From: Sternotherus odoratus
Lineage: Eukaryota > Chordata > Testudines > Kinosternidae
Length of the DNA stretch: 64,000 nt
Direction of reading: 5' to 3'
Assembly: GCA_032164245.1 (NCBI GenBank)
Contig: JAVMKO010000009.1
Span: 81,944,712-82,008,711 of the forward strand
The translations under genes were made by a program, and so were the position numbers. Within the stretch, counting starts at the first letter, position 1. Each line of letters starts with the position of its first letter. Below are positions 11,455 to 23,500 of this stretch, one piece after another. A model generated the notes under the pieces. That model searched no databases, was not told the origin of the DNA, and was given only the letters and a program-made list of their open reading frames with translations.

Positions 11455-11930
11455 GGGGAGGCAGTGTGGGGACTGGGGGGGGATGGATGGAGGAATAAGC
11501 AGAACAGGGATGGGGGATGAAGAGGATGGAGGGAGAGAGAGAAGGGGGGATGAGGGATGAAGAGGATGGAGGGGACGGAGGGAGAGAAGGCAGGAAGGGA
11601 GAGGATGGATAGATGAGAGAAGAGATGGGGGTAGGGAGCAGGGGGAGGAGGCCAGGGACAGCGAGAAGGAGGGATGGAGAGAAGGGAGATGGAAGAGGAG
11701 GCAGTGGACGGAGGGAGAGAGAAGGGAGGAAGGAAGGGATGGAGGGATGGAGAAGGGGATAGAGAGAAGGGATGGAGGGAGTGAGAGGAGGCAGCGGACG
11801 GAGGGAGAGAGCAGGGAGGAAGGGAGGGATGGAGAAGGGGGATGGAGAGAAGGGAGGGATGGAGAGAAGGGAGGGATGGAGAGAAGGAGGGAAGAAGGAG
11901 GAATAGTGAGAAGAGGAGGCAGCGGGCGGC
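11455..11930. repeat. Purine-rich (GGA-type) minisatellite
   Basis: Nearly 480 bases of almost pure purine on the + strand, built from variants of 'ggagggatggagagaaggga'. The period is irregular (about 17-20 bp with longer units). Long ORFs on both strands (rich in Ser/Leu/Pro or Arg/Glu/Gly) are a by-product of this composition. It ends in a short CpG-rich segment (about 11930-12005). Confidence 0.8.
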
Positions 11931-12411
11931 GGGCTGAAGCCGACGGCGGAGCGGAGCTGTCCGGAGCCGCAGCCGGGGGCCGAGCGTGCCGGCGGGGGGG
12001 GGCTGCTGCCCGGGTTTTATGATTATGTCTCATAATAACTTAAAACTAAACTTAAAACTAAACTTAAACTATAACTTAAAACTAAACTTCAGGCAGAAGA
12101 TTAGAGAGGTAGGTTCAAAATATTATTTCTTATGGAAACTGTCCTACAAATTCAAATGCTGATGTTACTACCATGTTTCTGTAATATGTGGAGAGCCAGT
12201 AATTACGGTAGAAGTAATAATTAAGGTAAATTGTGGTTTTGCACTGTAGAATGCCAGTAATCTAAATAGAATGAGGAAAAGGGTAAAAAAATTATTCTAA
12301 AACTCAAAAACAGGCTGTGCTAATCAAAGGAGTAACTGCCACATCTCTCTGAGAGAATATTTACAGAATTGAGAAAAGATTGACCTAATGCTGCTTTTGG
12401 TTTTGAATGTA

Positions 12412-12710
12412 CAGTAAAACCTCCATTTAACGGACTAATTCGGGCAAGGGGGTGTCTGTTAAATGAAAAAGTCCGTTATTTAATAATAATAATTTAAAAA
12501 AAAAAAAAAGCTGTCAGAGCAGCAGCCCACCCGCCACAGGGTCGGGGCGGCAGCTCCGCAGCCCGCCTGCTGCTGTGACCCGGGCGGCAGCCGGGAGCCG
12601 GCAGCCAGCCCGCCAGAAATGGATCAGGAATGCATCAGACTTGCTCAGAAATTTTGTCCGTTGCATCCGAAGTCCGTTAAATCGAGGTCCGTTAAATCGA
12701 GGCTTTACTG
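12412..12710. mobile_element. Tigger/pogo-type MITE
   Basis: The ends are 'cagtaaaacctccatttaac' and the complement of 'cagtaaagcctcgatttaac', flanked by TA on both sides (12410-12411 and 12711-12712), as expected for a Tc1/mariner-pogo element. 'gtccgttaaatcgag' is repeated next to the right end. The GC-rich core (12510-12620) is related to the satellite units inside the longer family member at 32645-33348. There is no transposase. Confidence 0.85.
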
Positions 12711-14125
12711 TACTTTGAATATCTGCAGTCCCCTCACATCACTGGCCCATAAAGAAGAGCAGAACAAAGCTCTCATGTACTAGCAGAGCAATGTTACAGA
12801 GACAAATTTAATAACCACTGCTACTCATTCCCCCAGAGGACCGATTCTGAGTTGTGTATTTCGTCTCTCGTGTTACTAAGAAGATGGCAAAAATCTTCAC
12901 TCAAGTTTGCAGTGATTGAAGTCAATGGGACTGCTCATGTGCTTAAAGTTAAACATGCGCTTAAGCACCTTTCTAAGTTAGGGCCCATATGCAGAACTAA
13001 TAGGCTGGATGGAACTTTGAGCGACCTCTGATCACTAACCTTCAATGTGCTTAAGGATTGCAAAATAATAGGTTATAAGTAACATATTAGATCATAAAAC
13101 ATAACCCATCTAGATAGCTATATTGTAAAAGATTAGATTAGTTTACTAAAAAAAATAAAATAAAATAGGACCAAGGGGAAAATATGGATACTTTTCTGAT
13201 GGAAAATTCCTTCAAAATTCATGAAGCTATAAATACTATATCATGCCACCATTTGGAGGCTGCTCCATACAAGATGTTAATGTCATAGATAGGTTTCAAT
13301 TGTAAGACTGAAGTTTTCACTTACCTTATAACTTTGGATACAGAAATTCTTTTCACCAATGAATTTGTGGATCTTTTGAACCAGGGTAGATAATTTTGGA
13401 ATTTTTTAGGGAATCAACCAAAGCATTTTATTGGTACAGCTCTTTAAGAATTTTTTGCTTAAAAATGTGACAAGATTCAGATTTTTGGGGTCCCTTTAAT
13501 GTTAATACAGCTTGTTTTAGTAGCTCACTGTATGCATACTAAAGGTCCAAGGAAAACAGAGTGAATCCTCTAATTTAATTTTAAAAATATATTATCAGTT
13601 ATGGATAACCGTGATCATGGTTATCAATTATTCCTGGGTGAGATTAACTGGCATTGAAGGTTTCACATCGCATTAACTGAAGTTTTCTATCCCATCTACT
13701 CACACTGAACATTATATACACCAACAGTGCTGATTCATGTTGATCATTTAAAATGATGGCATGGACAGCTGCTCATGCATACCAAGACACCACTGGCCTC
13801 TTGTGGACTTTATAAAGCATGTATGAATAGCTAAACCAGAGCCTTAAAATTCATTGTAGAGTTCAGGAGTGCCACAGCATGGCTCTTCAACTCCCCAAAT
13901 TCCACATTCCGATACCAACTGAAGCAGGGGAATCAAGAGAGCCAAGAACCTCATGAATATACTAAACACGTTAGATAGTCAATAAACCGCCGCAACTCTG
14001 ATCTACAGGACTCATGTCAGATGGGCATGGGTGACCCCTGGTCCCAGGGTTAGGGGCTGAGCACTCTGCCTGCATAACACTTAAGCAAACTAAGTCACTG
14101 TGGGATAAAAAGGAAAGTCCTCTCA
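12711..14125. other. No gene recognised
   Basis: AT-rich non-coding DNA. No conserved exon or intact repeat recognised. Confidence 0.5.
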
Positions 14126-14129
14126 TGTA

Positions 14130-14281
14130 TAAGTAACTGGTTAAAAGACAGGAAACAAAGGATAGGACTAAATGGTCAGTTTTCAGAATGGAAAGAGGTA
14201 AATAGCATTGTCCCCTAGGGATCCGTACTGGGATCAGTGCTGTTCAATGTATTCATAAATGATCTGGAAAAAGGGGTAAAC
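14130..14281 (+). pseudogene. CR1 LINE reverse transcriptase fragment
   Basis: One frame reads NWLKDRKQRIGLNGQFSEWK, then a stop where glutamine is expected, then GSVLGSVLFNVFINDLEKG. This is the 'VPQGSVLGP.LFN.FINDL' core of CR1-clade reverse transcriptases. The fragment is cut off sharply by the hAT terminus at 14282 and I do not see it resume on the other side. Confidence 0.8.
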
Positions 14282-14640
14282 CAGTGGTGGACAATCTGCG
14301 GCCCATCAGGGTAATCCGCTGGTGGGCCGCCAGACAGTTTGTTTACATTTGCACGGCCGCCCGTAGCTCCCAGTGGCCACAGTTCGCCGTTCCCTGTCAG
14401 TGGGAGCTGTGGAAACATGCTGGCTGCACCGCAGGGACATGCTGGCCACTGCTTTCCGCAGCTCCCCTTGGAGCTGGTTCCCATGCCTTCCTTCCCCAAA
14501 TCCCTCCATGCAGAGGAGGGACAGCAGCCAGAGCCCAATGCATTCCAGCAATCCTCAGCTTGCATATGATTTCTATGGGACCATACTCAGCGCAGATTAG
14601 AGCAAGCCCTCTGGCTGCTCTAAACTTTGCAAGGGGCTAG
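14282..14640. mobile_element. hAT-type element, left part
   Basis: It begins 'cagtggtggacaatctgcgg' directly after the CR1 fragment and continues with 'ggtgggccgccagacagttt', a composition I recall from GC-rich turtle hAT non-autonomous elements. The far end is not seen because the region is interrupted by the element at 14651. The short overlapping ORFs here are not genes. Confidence 0.5.
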
Positions 14641-14650
14641 GTCTGGGGAG

Positions 14651-15199
14651 CAGGGCTGGCGACAGAAATTTGGGGGCCCCCTACTTTGATAGTTTGGGGG
14701 CCCCCCCAGCCCAGCCGGCCCCCCCCCAGCCGACAGCGGATGCCCCCCCCAGCCCAGCCCAGCCGCCCCCCCCAGCCCAGCCGACAGCGGCTGGGCCCCC
14801 CCCCCCCCAGCCCAGCCGGCGCTCCCCTCCCCCCAGCCCAGCCGACAGCAGATGGGGGCCCCCCCAGCCCAGCCAACAGTGGCTGGGCCTCCCCCCCCCA
14901 GCCCAGCCCAGCCCAGCCCAGCCGGCGCTCCCCCCTCCCCCTCCCCCTCCCCCGGGCAGCGAGAGCTGCGTGAGCCGCCCTTTCTCCCTTCCCCTCCCCT
15001 CCTCTCTCCGGGACAGTGCTGCTGCCGCCGGCCGGGCTCAGCTCCTGCTGGAGCCAGGCTCGCTTGTCGGGGGAGAGCCGCGCCGCCTCCCCGCCCCTCC
15101 AGGTCCGGCGACAACGGGTACAGCTGTGTACCGGGGCCCCCCTAAAGTCGGGGGGCCCGGTACAGCTGTACCCGTAGTACCCCCCTGTCGCCGGCCCTG
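14651..15199. mobile_element. Non-autonomous hAT element with CCCAGCC array
   Basis: The left end 'cagggctggcgacag' and right end 'ctgtcgccggccctg' are inverted repeats. Both flanks are exactly 'ctggggag' (14643-14650 and 15200-15207), an 8-bp target duplication. The interior from about 14698 to 14950 is a degenerate tandem array of 'ccagcccagccgacagcgg' with long C runs. Proline- and glycine-rich ORFs of up to 214 codons on both strands are artefacts of the array. Confidence 0.9.
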
Positions 15200-15489
15200 C
15201 TGGGGAGAGAATCAGGGTGTCCCCTCTGCTGTGCCCAGCATAAACGGAATGCAGCAGAGACCCTGCCCTTGTGTGATTCACTTAAGCAACAACGCTGCAA
15301 ATTGAAATCACTTTCTGAGACTTCATGATTAGGTAGAAAAAGAAGGGAGCTAAATGCAGCATTGATGGTTTTTACCTGGAAGGGTAAAGATATAAGGAAT
15401 ATATCAATCAGATTCTTGGAATTGCTGCTATTAAGTATATGCAGTCCTATAAAGAGTTAGTGAAGTGTTATGAAAAACACTAGTCACGT

Positions 15490-15580
15490 GTGATGAAGTG
15501 GGCTGTAGCCCATGAATGCTTATGCCCAAATAAATGCGTTAGTCTCTAAGGTGCCACAAGAACTCCTCGTTCTTTTTACT
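15490..15580 (+). repeat. Turtle-type short interspersed repeat, second subfamily
   Basis: 'tgatgaagtgggctgtagcc' then 'gttagtctctaaggtgccac' and 'aagaactcctcgttcttttt'. It is related to, but distinct from, the repeats at 4249, 30946 and 40401 (AACTCCTCGTT in place of GGACTCTTTGTT). Confidence 0.7.
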
Positions 15581-15599
15581 AATCACCTAGCAACAGTTT

Positions 15600-17770
15600 T
15601 GCCCATGATGAAGCTCTTGCTTAAAACAGCAATGCTCGTAATACAAGATTCAAGTGCACACCGCACTGTACTTAGCAGTGCTCAGCACACCCTGCCTTCC
15701 CGTCACCTTTCTGCCCCTTCAGGCCCTTGGTGCAACTTTGGGCAACCTTCAGAGCTGCTCTAAGTTGCATCAAGTTGTGAAGACTCGTAAGAGCTGTCAT
15801 ACCCATCGGGATTGCTGGAATGCAGCATGCTGTGGCCATGCCTTCACCCGCTTCATTCTCAGCATTGACATAGGTAAAGATTTATCCCCAGAGGTGAATG
15901 GCTAGTTCATTACTTCACTGCACCATCTAGCTCCCTTCAGCATTTCACATCTGAAAAATCCTCTGCTTGAGCTTTCTTCTCTGCTGCCATCAGGAGCCAC
16001 TGGTTTTTTTCCCTGTTTCCCCTCTTTGGCTGTGTTTCCATGTTCTAACAATTTCAAAGAAAGTCTCTTTTCAGCTACATTATCTTTATTTACCTGCTTT
16101 ATTTTAGAGACACCTCTCCTGCATTCAAGGTGTGGAACACATCATGACTTTCAACCTGATGATGACAATTACATACACTGAAATCTAGCTGCTGAGAATG
16201 TATCTCTGAACACTGAAACTACTAATGCCAGTGAGCTGTTAGATCTTAAAGCTGCTGAAGGTTTAAGTCCAAGTCCTTGGCTCCCCTTTCTGGCTGCTTT
16301 GCTCTGCTCAGATACATGGTGATGGGCACTGTGAATGGTATAGCATCTGGAAAGCTCACAGTACTGGCTGTCTGGAGATTCCCCTGGCTTGGAGGAAGCT
16401 CTAGGTAGCGTAGAGCTAGACTGACTGACGCCTTTTGCAGCCTCGAGTGTAGGAGGTATGTCAGGGATGGCCAGTGGGAAGCAGAGAGATTGTGGTTGGA
16501 GCGTCGCTGCACTTTCACCAATCCACAGCTTGACAACGGCTCCTTAGGCATTACTGTAACTGACAGGAGGTAAAACAGCTCCAAAGCTGCTTTGACTTAT
16601 GTGAGGAAGGCTGCATTGGCCTTAGCTTCAGCCCATGATTGTGGACCACCTTTGCCACTCCTGCCAACAACTGAACCTTAGACGCAAGCCTTTCAGGCTT
16701 AATTCCACCATCATCACCAAAGTTCTTAAGGCAAATTAAGTGGCGAGGATGCTGTACACACCACAGAAAGTTTCTACTGAACTGAAACATTTGATTGCTG
16801 GGACAGAAGCAGCTACGTCCATTAAACACGCCTGAACTCCATTCCTTAGTCATAACCCTGGCAGTGGTACTCGTGACTGGCACTCTAACACTGACATGAA
16901 TTATGAAGCCAAACTCATACCTGATTTTAGGAGGAGAGTCTCTTTGTGGTTTGCTGGAATCATGGATTCTGAATACAATGTTGCCTTGGAAAGAACTCGA
17001 TGTGATGAGACCTTGGAATGACATTTACTGCCCTAGAAGCAAATAGATTAATCTTGGGTGAGATTTATATGTAATAGTGACAACACGGAATGAGAGGAAA
17101 AGCAGAGGTGGAGGTGGGAGAGATGGTGGTGAGCTGGGAGGAGAGTGTTACAGGTCAGTAATGAGAGTTAAGTGAAATGCAGAAGCATAATATCAAATTA
17201 TCAGTTTAAAACCAATTTGACATGTACAGTTGATTTATACAGCCACTGGCCAGGACTTCAGTGATCCTTACTGGAGTTCGGGTGGATAAATATCTGCATT
17301 TAACAATGTTTGATATCTTTTAATTACTTAACATTGTGACTCTCCTTCCCACACATTTTAGAGCTGATGAAAGTTAGCAGCAAGGTGAATTCCTCTATTT
17401 GCCCATACAGCAGATACCACCTGAGGAACAGCAATAGTGCAAGCAGTCACTCCATCAACCCTCCAGTGAACTATAACCTAGATAGGAAGAGCAATCTGTG
17501 GGTGTAAGGCCAGGGGGCCCAGTCAGGCCTTGCTCTGTCTGCTGAGACTGCCATCCAAGGAGCCAGTTAGAGCTGACTCTGATGGTGGCTTTGTAATGTT
17601 GTATCGGCCAAAAAGGAGCAGAACTGACGCCAAAAAATTACTTTAGTGATCAACTCTGTCATTCACATCACGTCAGAGACAAGCCACTAGCAAGTGTTGG
17701 AATCCAACTGGCAGTTGCAGATTAGTTACAGCTGATTGGCTGGGGCAGATGCTGATAATTGGGGATAAAA
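15600..17770. other. No gene recognised
   Basis: Non-coding. A 157-codon ORF on the minus strand (16551-17024) and a 112-codon ORF (16246-16584, another frame) are longer than usual chance ORFs, but neither contains a motif I recognise, and no splice-site-bounded conserved exon stands out. Confidence 0.45.
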
Positions 17771-18070
17771 CAGCCCTCTGACAGAGAGAACCAGGCTTTG
17801 GGGGAGGAGAGGAACCCCGTGAGCCCTCTGACAGAGAGAACCAGGCTTTGGGGGAGGAGAGGAACCCCGTGAGCCCTCTGACAGAGAGAACCAGGCTTTG
17901 GGGGAGGAGAGGAACCCCGTGAGCCCTCTGACAGAGAGAACCAGGCTTTGGGGGAGGAGAGGAATCCTGTGAGCCCTCTGACAGAGAGAACCAGGCTTTG
18001 GGGGAGGAGAGGAATCCCGTGAGCCCTCTGACAGAGAGAACCAGGGTCTGAGAAAGGAGAGGGACCCTTT
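17771..18070. repeat. 50-bp minisatellite, six units
   Basis: The unit 'gagccctctgacagagagaa' + 'ccaggctttgggggaggaga' + 'ggaaccccgt' is repeated at exact 50-bp spacing from 17771. The first three units are nearly identical, units four and five carry small changes, and the sixth is diverged. It is open in one minus-strand frame (a 119-codon ORF), which follows from the repeat and is not evidence for a protein. Confidence 0.95.
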
Positions 18071-18907
18071 GGAGTAGCCAAGTCTATAGGAAAGGCTCCT
18101 TTTGCAGGTATTTGTTGTTTTATTTTGGAACTGCCTTTCTTAAATCCACAAGCTCCCAGATGGATAACTTTTTGGCTCTCCAGTTGTGTAATTTTTATGT
18201 GGAGAGGGATGGAGTCTCCATGAGCTCACAACCCATATCTTATTACCATCCTGGAGTCCTGGTTTTACCAGTATTACTTTTTGCTTTTCTGTATTTCCAT
18301 TAGCCCACTTTGAAAACCCTACTAAAGCTCTTCTCTAAAAACCAGCAGGCATCATATCACCATAATCTTTTGCAGGATTGCTTTCTGACTGGTACTTGGG
18401 TATAAAAAAAGGGGGGGAAGCCGACTTAAAAAAAGAAATTCTAACAAATATTTGTTGCTCACAAAGCTATTAAACCCTCCTTGCTTGATATGAGCAGACT
18501 ATTGACTGAGGCCTAAGGCAGAACATCCATTCAATTCAGGCAAATGGCAATTGATCTCATCACATTACAGGTTGTTTTTCTCAACAGTAGATAAAAGCAG
18601 CTGGGAGATAGGGATACAGAGATTCTCATGATTAGAGTTATTTTAGTCATTACGAATCTAAGAGGCATGGGCTTCTTGATGAGAACAGTGATTTGCAAAT
18701 AAAATGAATAGATAAATGTAATTTATTCCAGAAATCTGTGCTGTGTGGTTCACTACCTAGCCTGAGAGGGGAAATTTGACACTCCCATGAATCTGAAAGT
18801 TAGGGGAGCTACTCACAATTATTAAAATTAGGCACATGCTTAAATCTTTACTGGATATAGGGTATTCAACCCCAACCCACTTCCACCACAACACACACCA
18901 GCCAAAG

Positions 18908-19211
18908 GTATGTCTCTATTGTAGCTGGAAGGTGTAATTTCCAGTTTGACTAGACATAACTCTGCCAATGCTGATCAAGCTGGTGTGCTAAATATTGAAG
19001 TGTAGCTACAGTGGCACAAGCATTAGGATGGGCTAGTCAACCCACGTATGATCCCAATGAATGTATTCCAGTGGCTAGCCCCTCCCCCTACTCATGGTGC
19101 TGGTGCTACACTTCTATTTTTAGCAGATTAACTATATTTAGCATATCAGAGCTAGCACAGGCATGTCTGTTTATACTAGAAATTATACCTCCAGCTCCAG
19201 TGTAGACATAC
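18908..19211. mobile_element. MITE with GTATGTCTACACTG-type ends
   Basis: The left 'gtatgtctctattgtagctg' and right 'cagctccagtgtagacatac' are inverted, and the arms extend about 30 bp (ggtgtaattt against aaattatacc). The family looks Harbinger-like from the GTATGTCTACAC ends, but no clean 3-bp duplication was confirmed. Confidence 0.6.
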
Positions 19212-19364
19212 TTTAAGAGGGTCTTTCTTTTTTGCTTTCTTGCTTTCTTTTCCCCCACAGTCAAGCTGGCCATCTGTGGTCACACTGTGATGCATAGTAA
19301 TGCTTCATTTTACCACATCCAATCTCCCAAAGAAAACCTGTTGCAATATATGATTTGTGCTAGG

Positions 19365-19515
19365 GACTGGGAGTTAGGACTACTAGACTCTATTCTTGAG
19401 CACTAATTCATTGTGTAACATTGAATAAGTCACTTAGCCTCCATTTCTCCATCTGTGGGAGGCTTTATTAATGTTTGTATGGCACATTGAGAACCTTGGA
19501 TTAAAGGTGCTAAAA
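19365..19515 (+). repeat. MIR-like SINE fragment
   Basis: 'aagtcacttagcctccattt' + 'ctccatctgtgggaggcttt' + a 'ggcacattgagaacc' segment follows the order of a sense-strand MIR. Diverged. Confidence 0.5.
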
Positions 19516-19705
19516 GTGTGAAATACTAACAATTAATAATCCAGGAGGGGTTGCGAGAACTACGGTTTTTGCATATGAAGATCCTGAGATAAATAGCAAA
19601 GGGAAGAATATGGGATTAACACCACAAAGGACTCCAGGATCTTCAACCCTCTTCAGAAAATCCAGGGCAAGGCTACAGTGCAGCTGGAGGAGCGAGTCCC
19701 CACTT

Positions 19706-19953
19706 GGGTAGACATACACATTCTAGCTCTGCTTGAGTAGCACCTAAAAACAGTAGCATGGCTGTGGCAGCACAGCCAACGAGCTCAGGCTTGCTGCCCA
19801 AGTATGCACCGAGGGTGTCAGGCTGGCCTGAGCTGCCATCTGTGCTGCTGCAGCCACACTGCCATTTTTAGTGCACTAGCATGAGCAGAGCTAGCACAGG
19901 TATGTCTGCTGACAGTGGGAATCAGGTCTCCCAGCTGCTGTGCAGACATGCCC
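19706..19953. mobile_element. Diverged MITE related to the one at 18908
   Basis: It opens with 'gggtagacatacacattcta' and closes with 'ctgctgtgcagacatgccc'. It shares the internal block 'agagctagcacagg(t/c)atgtct' with 18908-19211. A third possible relative lies at about 20300-20520 but its ends are unclear. Confidence 0.5.
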
Positions 19954-20529
19954 ACAGTTATGGCAACAACTCTGTTGTCTTTGCAGTTGGACTTTGCACA
20001 CAGATTCCCCTCCAGAGGGTTTCCTGGACCTCTGGAAGAGCATTATGCTAAAGGCAGACTAGAGACCTCTCTCGCCATTGTATATTCATAAATGCATTTT
20101 GTAGGGATTTGTGTTAGGGATCCGATTGATGGGCACTAGCTTTAGACTTTGTTTAAATGGAGGAAATGTTCCAAAGCAGGGCTGCAAGCAGTCTAGATAA
20201 GAGGCCTTGTATAAATCACTGTAGCTCCATTGAGGCCCAATTCCCAAAGAGTATGCAGGTTACCACCTTCCACTCTGCAGTGTGGCACTAGGGGCATGTT
20301 TCAAGGCGATCAGGAGGTATAACTGCAACTCATGTAAATATATCTGAGCTAGCTTCGATCAGCTGGCTAGCTCAAATAATAGTAGTGGTGTAGCCGCAGC
20401 AGCATGAGTTGTGGCACATGCTAGCTGCTTGAAAGTCCTGGGGCATGGGGGAAGTGTTGTACTTAGGAGTCTAGCCCATGCCACTGCCACAGCTATGCTG
20501 CTACTGGAGTAAGAGCAGGATCTCAAGGC

Positions 20530-23500
20530 CCTTACCAAGGGGTTTGAACCTCAGCTCCATCCACTGAGTGCTGCCATGAAGAGGCATTGAATGAGAGGTG
20601 GCCATGATGCTAGGCACCAGCCCAATGAGGGCTTTTAGGAAAAAGTGGTGACTCTTCTTACTGTACAAGTGACTGAATTAAGTGCATTGTGAAGCAGATT
20701 TTAGATATAGACCAGAATAAGCAGTACAAGGGTTTCCATTTAACAAGATCTCCTTATCGGATGATGACAGTGCATTTGTATATATAATCTACCAAAGCAG
20801 CAATTTGTTTATTCTTTTTAATATAACTTGTCAAATATTAGTAATAGCTTTTTCTTATAATGCATTTATGTATGCAAAGAAAAATATTACTTAGTGGGGT
20901 TTCATTTTTATTTTATTGTGAAGAGATGGTTCCTATGGCTTGCATTGTTAGAGCTGGAGCTATCTATTATAACCTAAATGTGCCAAGATAATAGCTACTC
21001 TGTCCAACACACAGCATGGGGAAATGGGAAAATAGACCATAGCCTGGGGATATGTTTATGAATTATACACTAACCTTAGTACCCACTGGGTGTCACTGTT
21101 GCCCCGCACAATTATAGCTGAAAGATCTTTTAAGTGCCCAGTAGGTGGTTTTTGCCAGGGAAGTGCTGAAATGAAAGAATAAAAGCCAAAGAAATAAACT
21201 GTTTATTTAAAAAATGAAAGCAAGTCAAGAAAAAATAGGTTGTTAGGAAATTAATTTTAAAGAATGAGGGGTGAATTCTGCTCTGGGGGGTAAATTCAGA
21301 GTCACTTCATCTTAGTTCCTCCAGGTTTACACCAGCATGAAATCAGAATCTAGCCACACTACTCTCTCACTACCCTATGAAACATAGTATTTGTCAAGTG
21401 ACATGTACTAGAGACAGATCACATAACAGATCTCTCAGGTAGGTGTTACTGCTTAAGCCCAAGACAAAAAAAAAAGGCCACTCAAGCGTAACTGGCAGTC
21501 CATGATACGATTCATCAACAAAATGAGATGAGCTGCAGCCCCGCTGTTATCTGTGTCGCATCGATACAATCCATCTCATCACCTGGACAGGATTTATTTC
21601 ATTTTTAAGATGTCCCTATCCCAGATTCTAGGTGTAAGAACAGTAAAAATCACATAAAACGTGGAAGAAGATAAACCAACAGCAGCCCTCTTGTCTTCCC
21701 AACCAATCAGGATCAACAATTTCTACCACCACCCCCATAACTCACTAGCACTCTCTTCAAGAATAGCAGCAAATGTTGTTATAAACTGACCTACAATGTT
21801 AATTTTTAAAGCCATTTTCAGAATCATTGGTACTAATAGGCCAGATTCATCAATTGATACAATCCCACAGAAGTTATAAACCAATAGAGTTACACCAGGG
21901 ATTTGGCCCAATGTCTTTAATCTTAGTTTCTTCCCTCTTTAAAACCTCACCCACTCACTCATTTGTGTAAAGACTTAGCGGTATGTTTGGTGTTTGTTAA
22001 AGTGATGGAGCAACAAACAAAGAAAATGCATTTATGGTACAGTAGTGTTCTAACAGGGGGTAGGAGAGACAAGACTCCACAATAAATGGGGATCTTAGAT
22101 TAGACTGCTGAGACCTTGTCCTTCTCTTTGGTGTCATAATTCCAAAGCCTATATGTGATGGGGTGTAGTAGGAATTTGCCCTGGATGCCTGGCTAGGAGT
22201 TCAGATCTCCAGGGGTTGCCTAAGGAGGTCTCCCATGATCAGATGCAGACAAAACCACTGAGAATTGGTCCTCAGGTGTCTAGAAGGGCCAGGAGCAAAC
22301 AGAGGTCAGTCAGAGCTGTCCCTGCCCTAATCCAAGGGACCTGGCCTAGTCAGGGGCTTAACCTTGGATCTCTACAAAGGACTGGTATTTAACACCCAGG
22401 TGGCTATTTTGAGTTAAGATTTAATTTGTTTGCTGTTAACACTGGGAAGGAACTTGGACTGAAAGCTGACTTGGGTGGAGGAATAGGCCACAGAGGTGGC
22501 AGACCATTGTGGAACCAGGACACAAGGGGGTGCCAGAGAGGAAGATACCCTACAATGTCCTGACCTGAGGGGGCACTCTGGTGGTGAGTTCACACTATGA
22601 CACTGTTGTTCTAGCATCACCATGTAGGATTCCCTAAATCCTGTCTGAATTTGTGGTCATGGGCTGGACTGCTGACTGTACTGTGCTGTGTAAAATTCCT
22701 GCCACTTGTGCCAAAGTGCCTCCACTCCTGCCACCCAGGCCATGGGTTTCCTCAAGTCAGGTTTCTAAGTGTGGTTTAGTTTTATAATTTCCACTAATAG
22801 GGACCACAAACTGTATTTGCGCTAATGGCAGGATTTCTGCTGTGGCCAAGGTGTTGCTGGTCAAAAATAATAGATGCTCTCATGTTCTGACAGAAAACCA
22901 GATCTGAAATTAATCATTATGCCTCCTGCTGTGTTAGACATTTCAAAATATACACTTATGAATAAAGCCAGCTAAGGGCCTGAAAAAACAAACCATTAGA
23001 ACAAGGCCACTTTCAATTCTCAGTTCCGCAGTATTCAGATCAACATCTGACTGTGGATCTGAGAAAGACAGCAGCATACAATTATTGCAGCAACTCTCTC
23101 AGACTAATGGAAAGGGTTTCTTCACTAGCTGTTGTTTCCCATTGGGAAATCAGGGCTGCTGACTGAACTATGTGAGCTATTCCGCTATGAAAGTACAGGG
23201 GACTGGATCACAAATAGACATGTGCCACAGCCAAGATTTTTTCCAAAGTCTGAATTCAATCCATCTCAGCAGAAGAAGCCTTGCTGCTTTTTCACGTTTG
23301 AAACTGAGGCCTATAAGGAGTGCCTTAAAGCTGTAGTAACATTTTAATTAGCCATCGACCAAATCAATTAAGCAAACGTTTGACAAAGCCTACCAGTAGG
23401 ACCATATTCAGACCTTGTGTAAGTGGATGCAATTCCTCTGTATCTGCTTACAGCTGATCAGAAATTAGCCTGTGTGCGTGTAATTAGAGGGCCACAAAAA

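Noticed and set aside
11338..12033. 231-codon Ser/Pro/Leu-rich minus-strand ORF
   Set aside because: Runs through a purine/pyrimidine minisatellite; the translation is low-complexity and overlaps the PKC-like exon in another frame.
14620..15305. ORFs of 164-214 codons through the CCCAGCC array
   Set aside because: Explained by the array inside a hAT element with an exact target duplication.
16551..17024. 157-codon minus-strand ORF
   Set aside because: Longer than most chance ORFs, but no domain, no coding-like composition and no splice context that I can recognise; the adjacent ORF is in a different frame.
17722..18081. 119-codon repeat ORF that could suggest a repeat protein
   Set aside because: The 50-bp period is not a multiple of three, so the repeat shifts frame each unit; the open frame is accidental.
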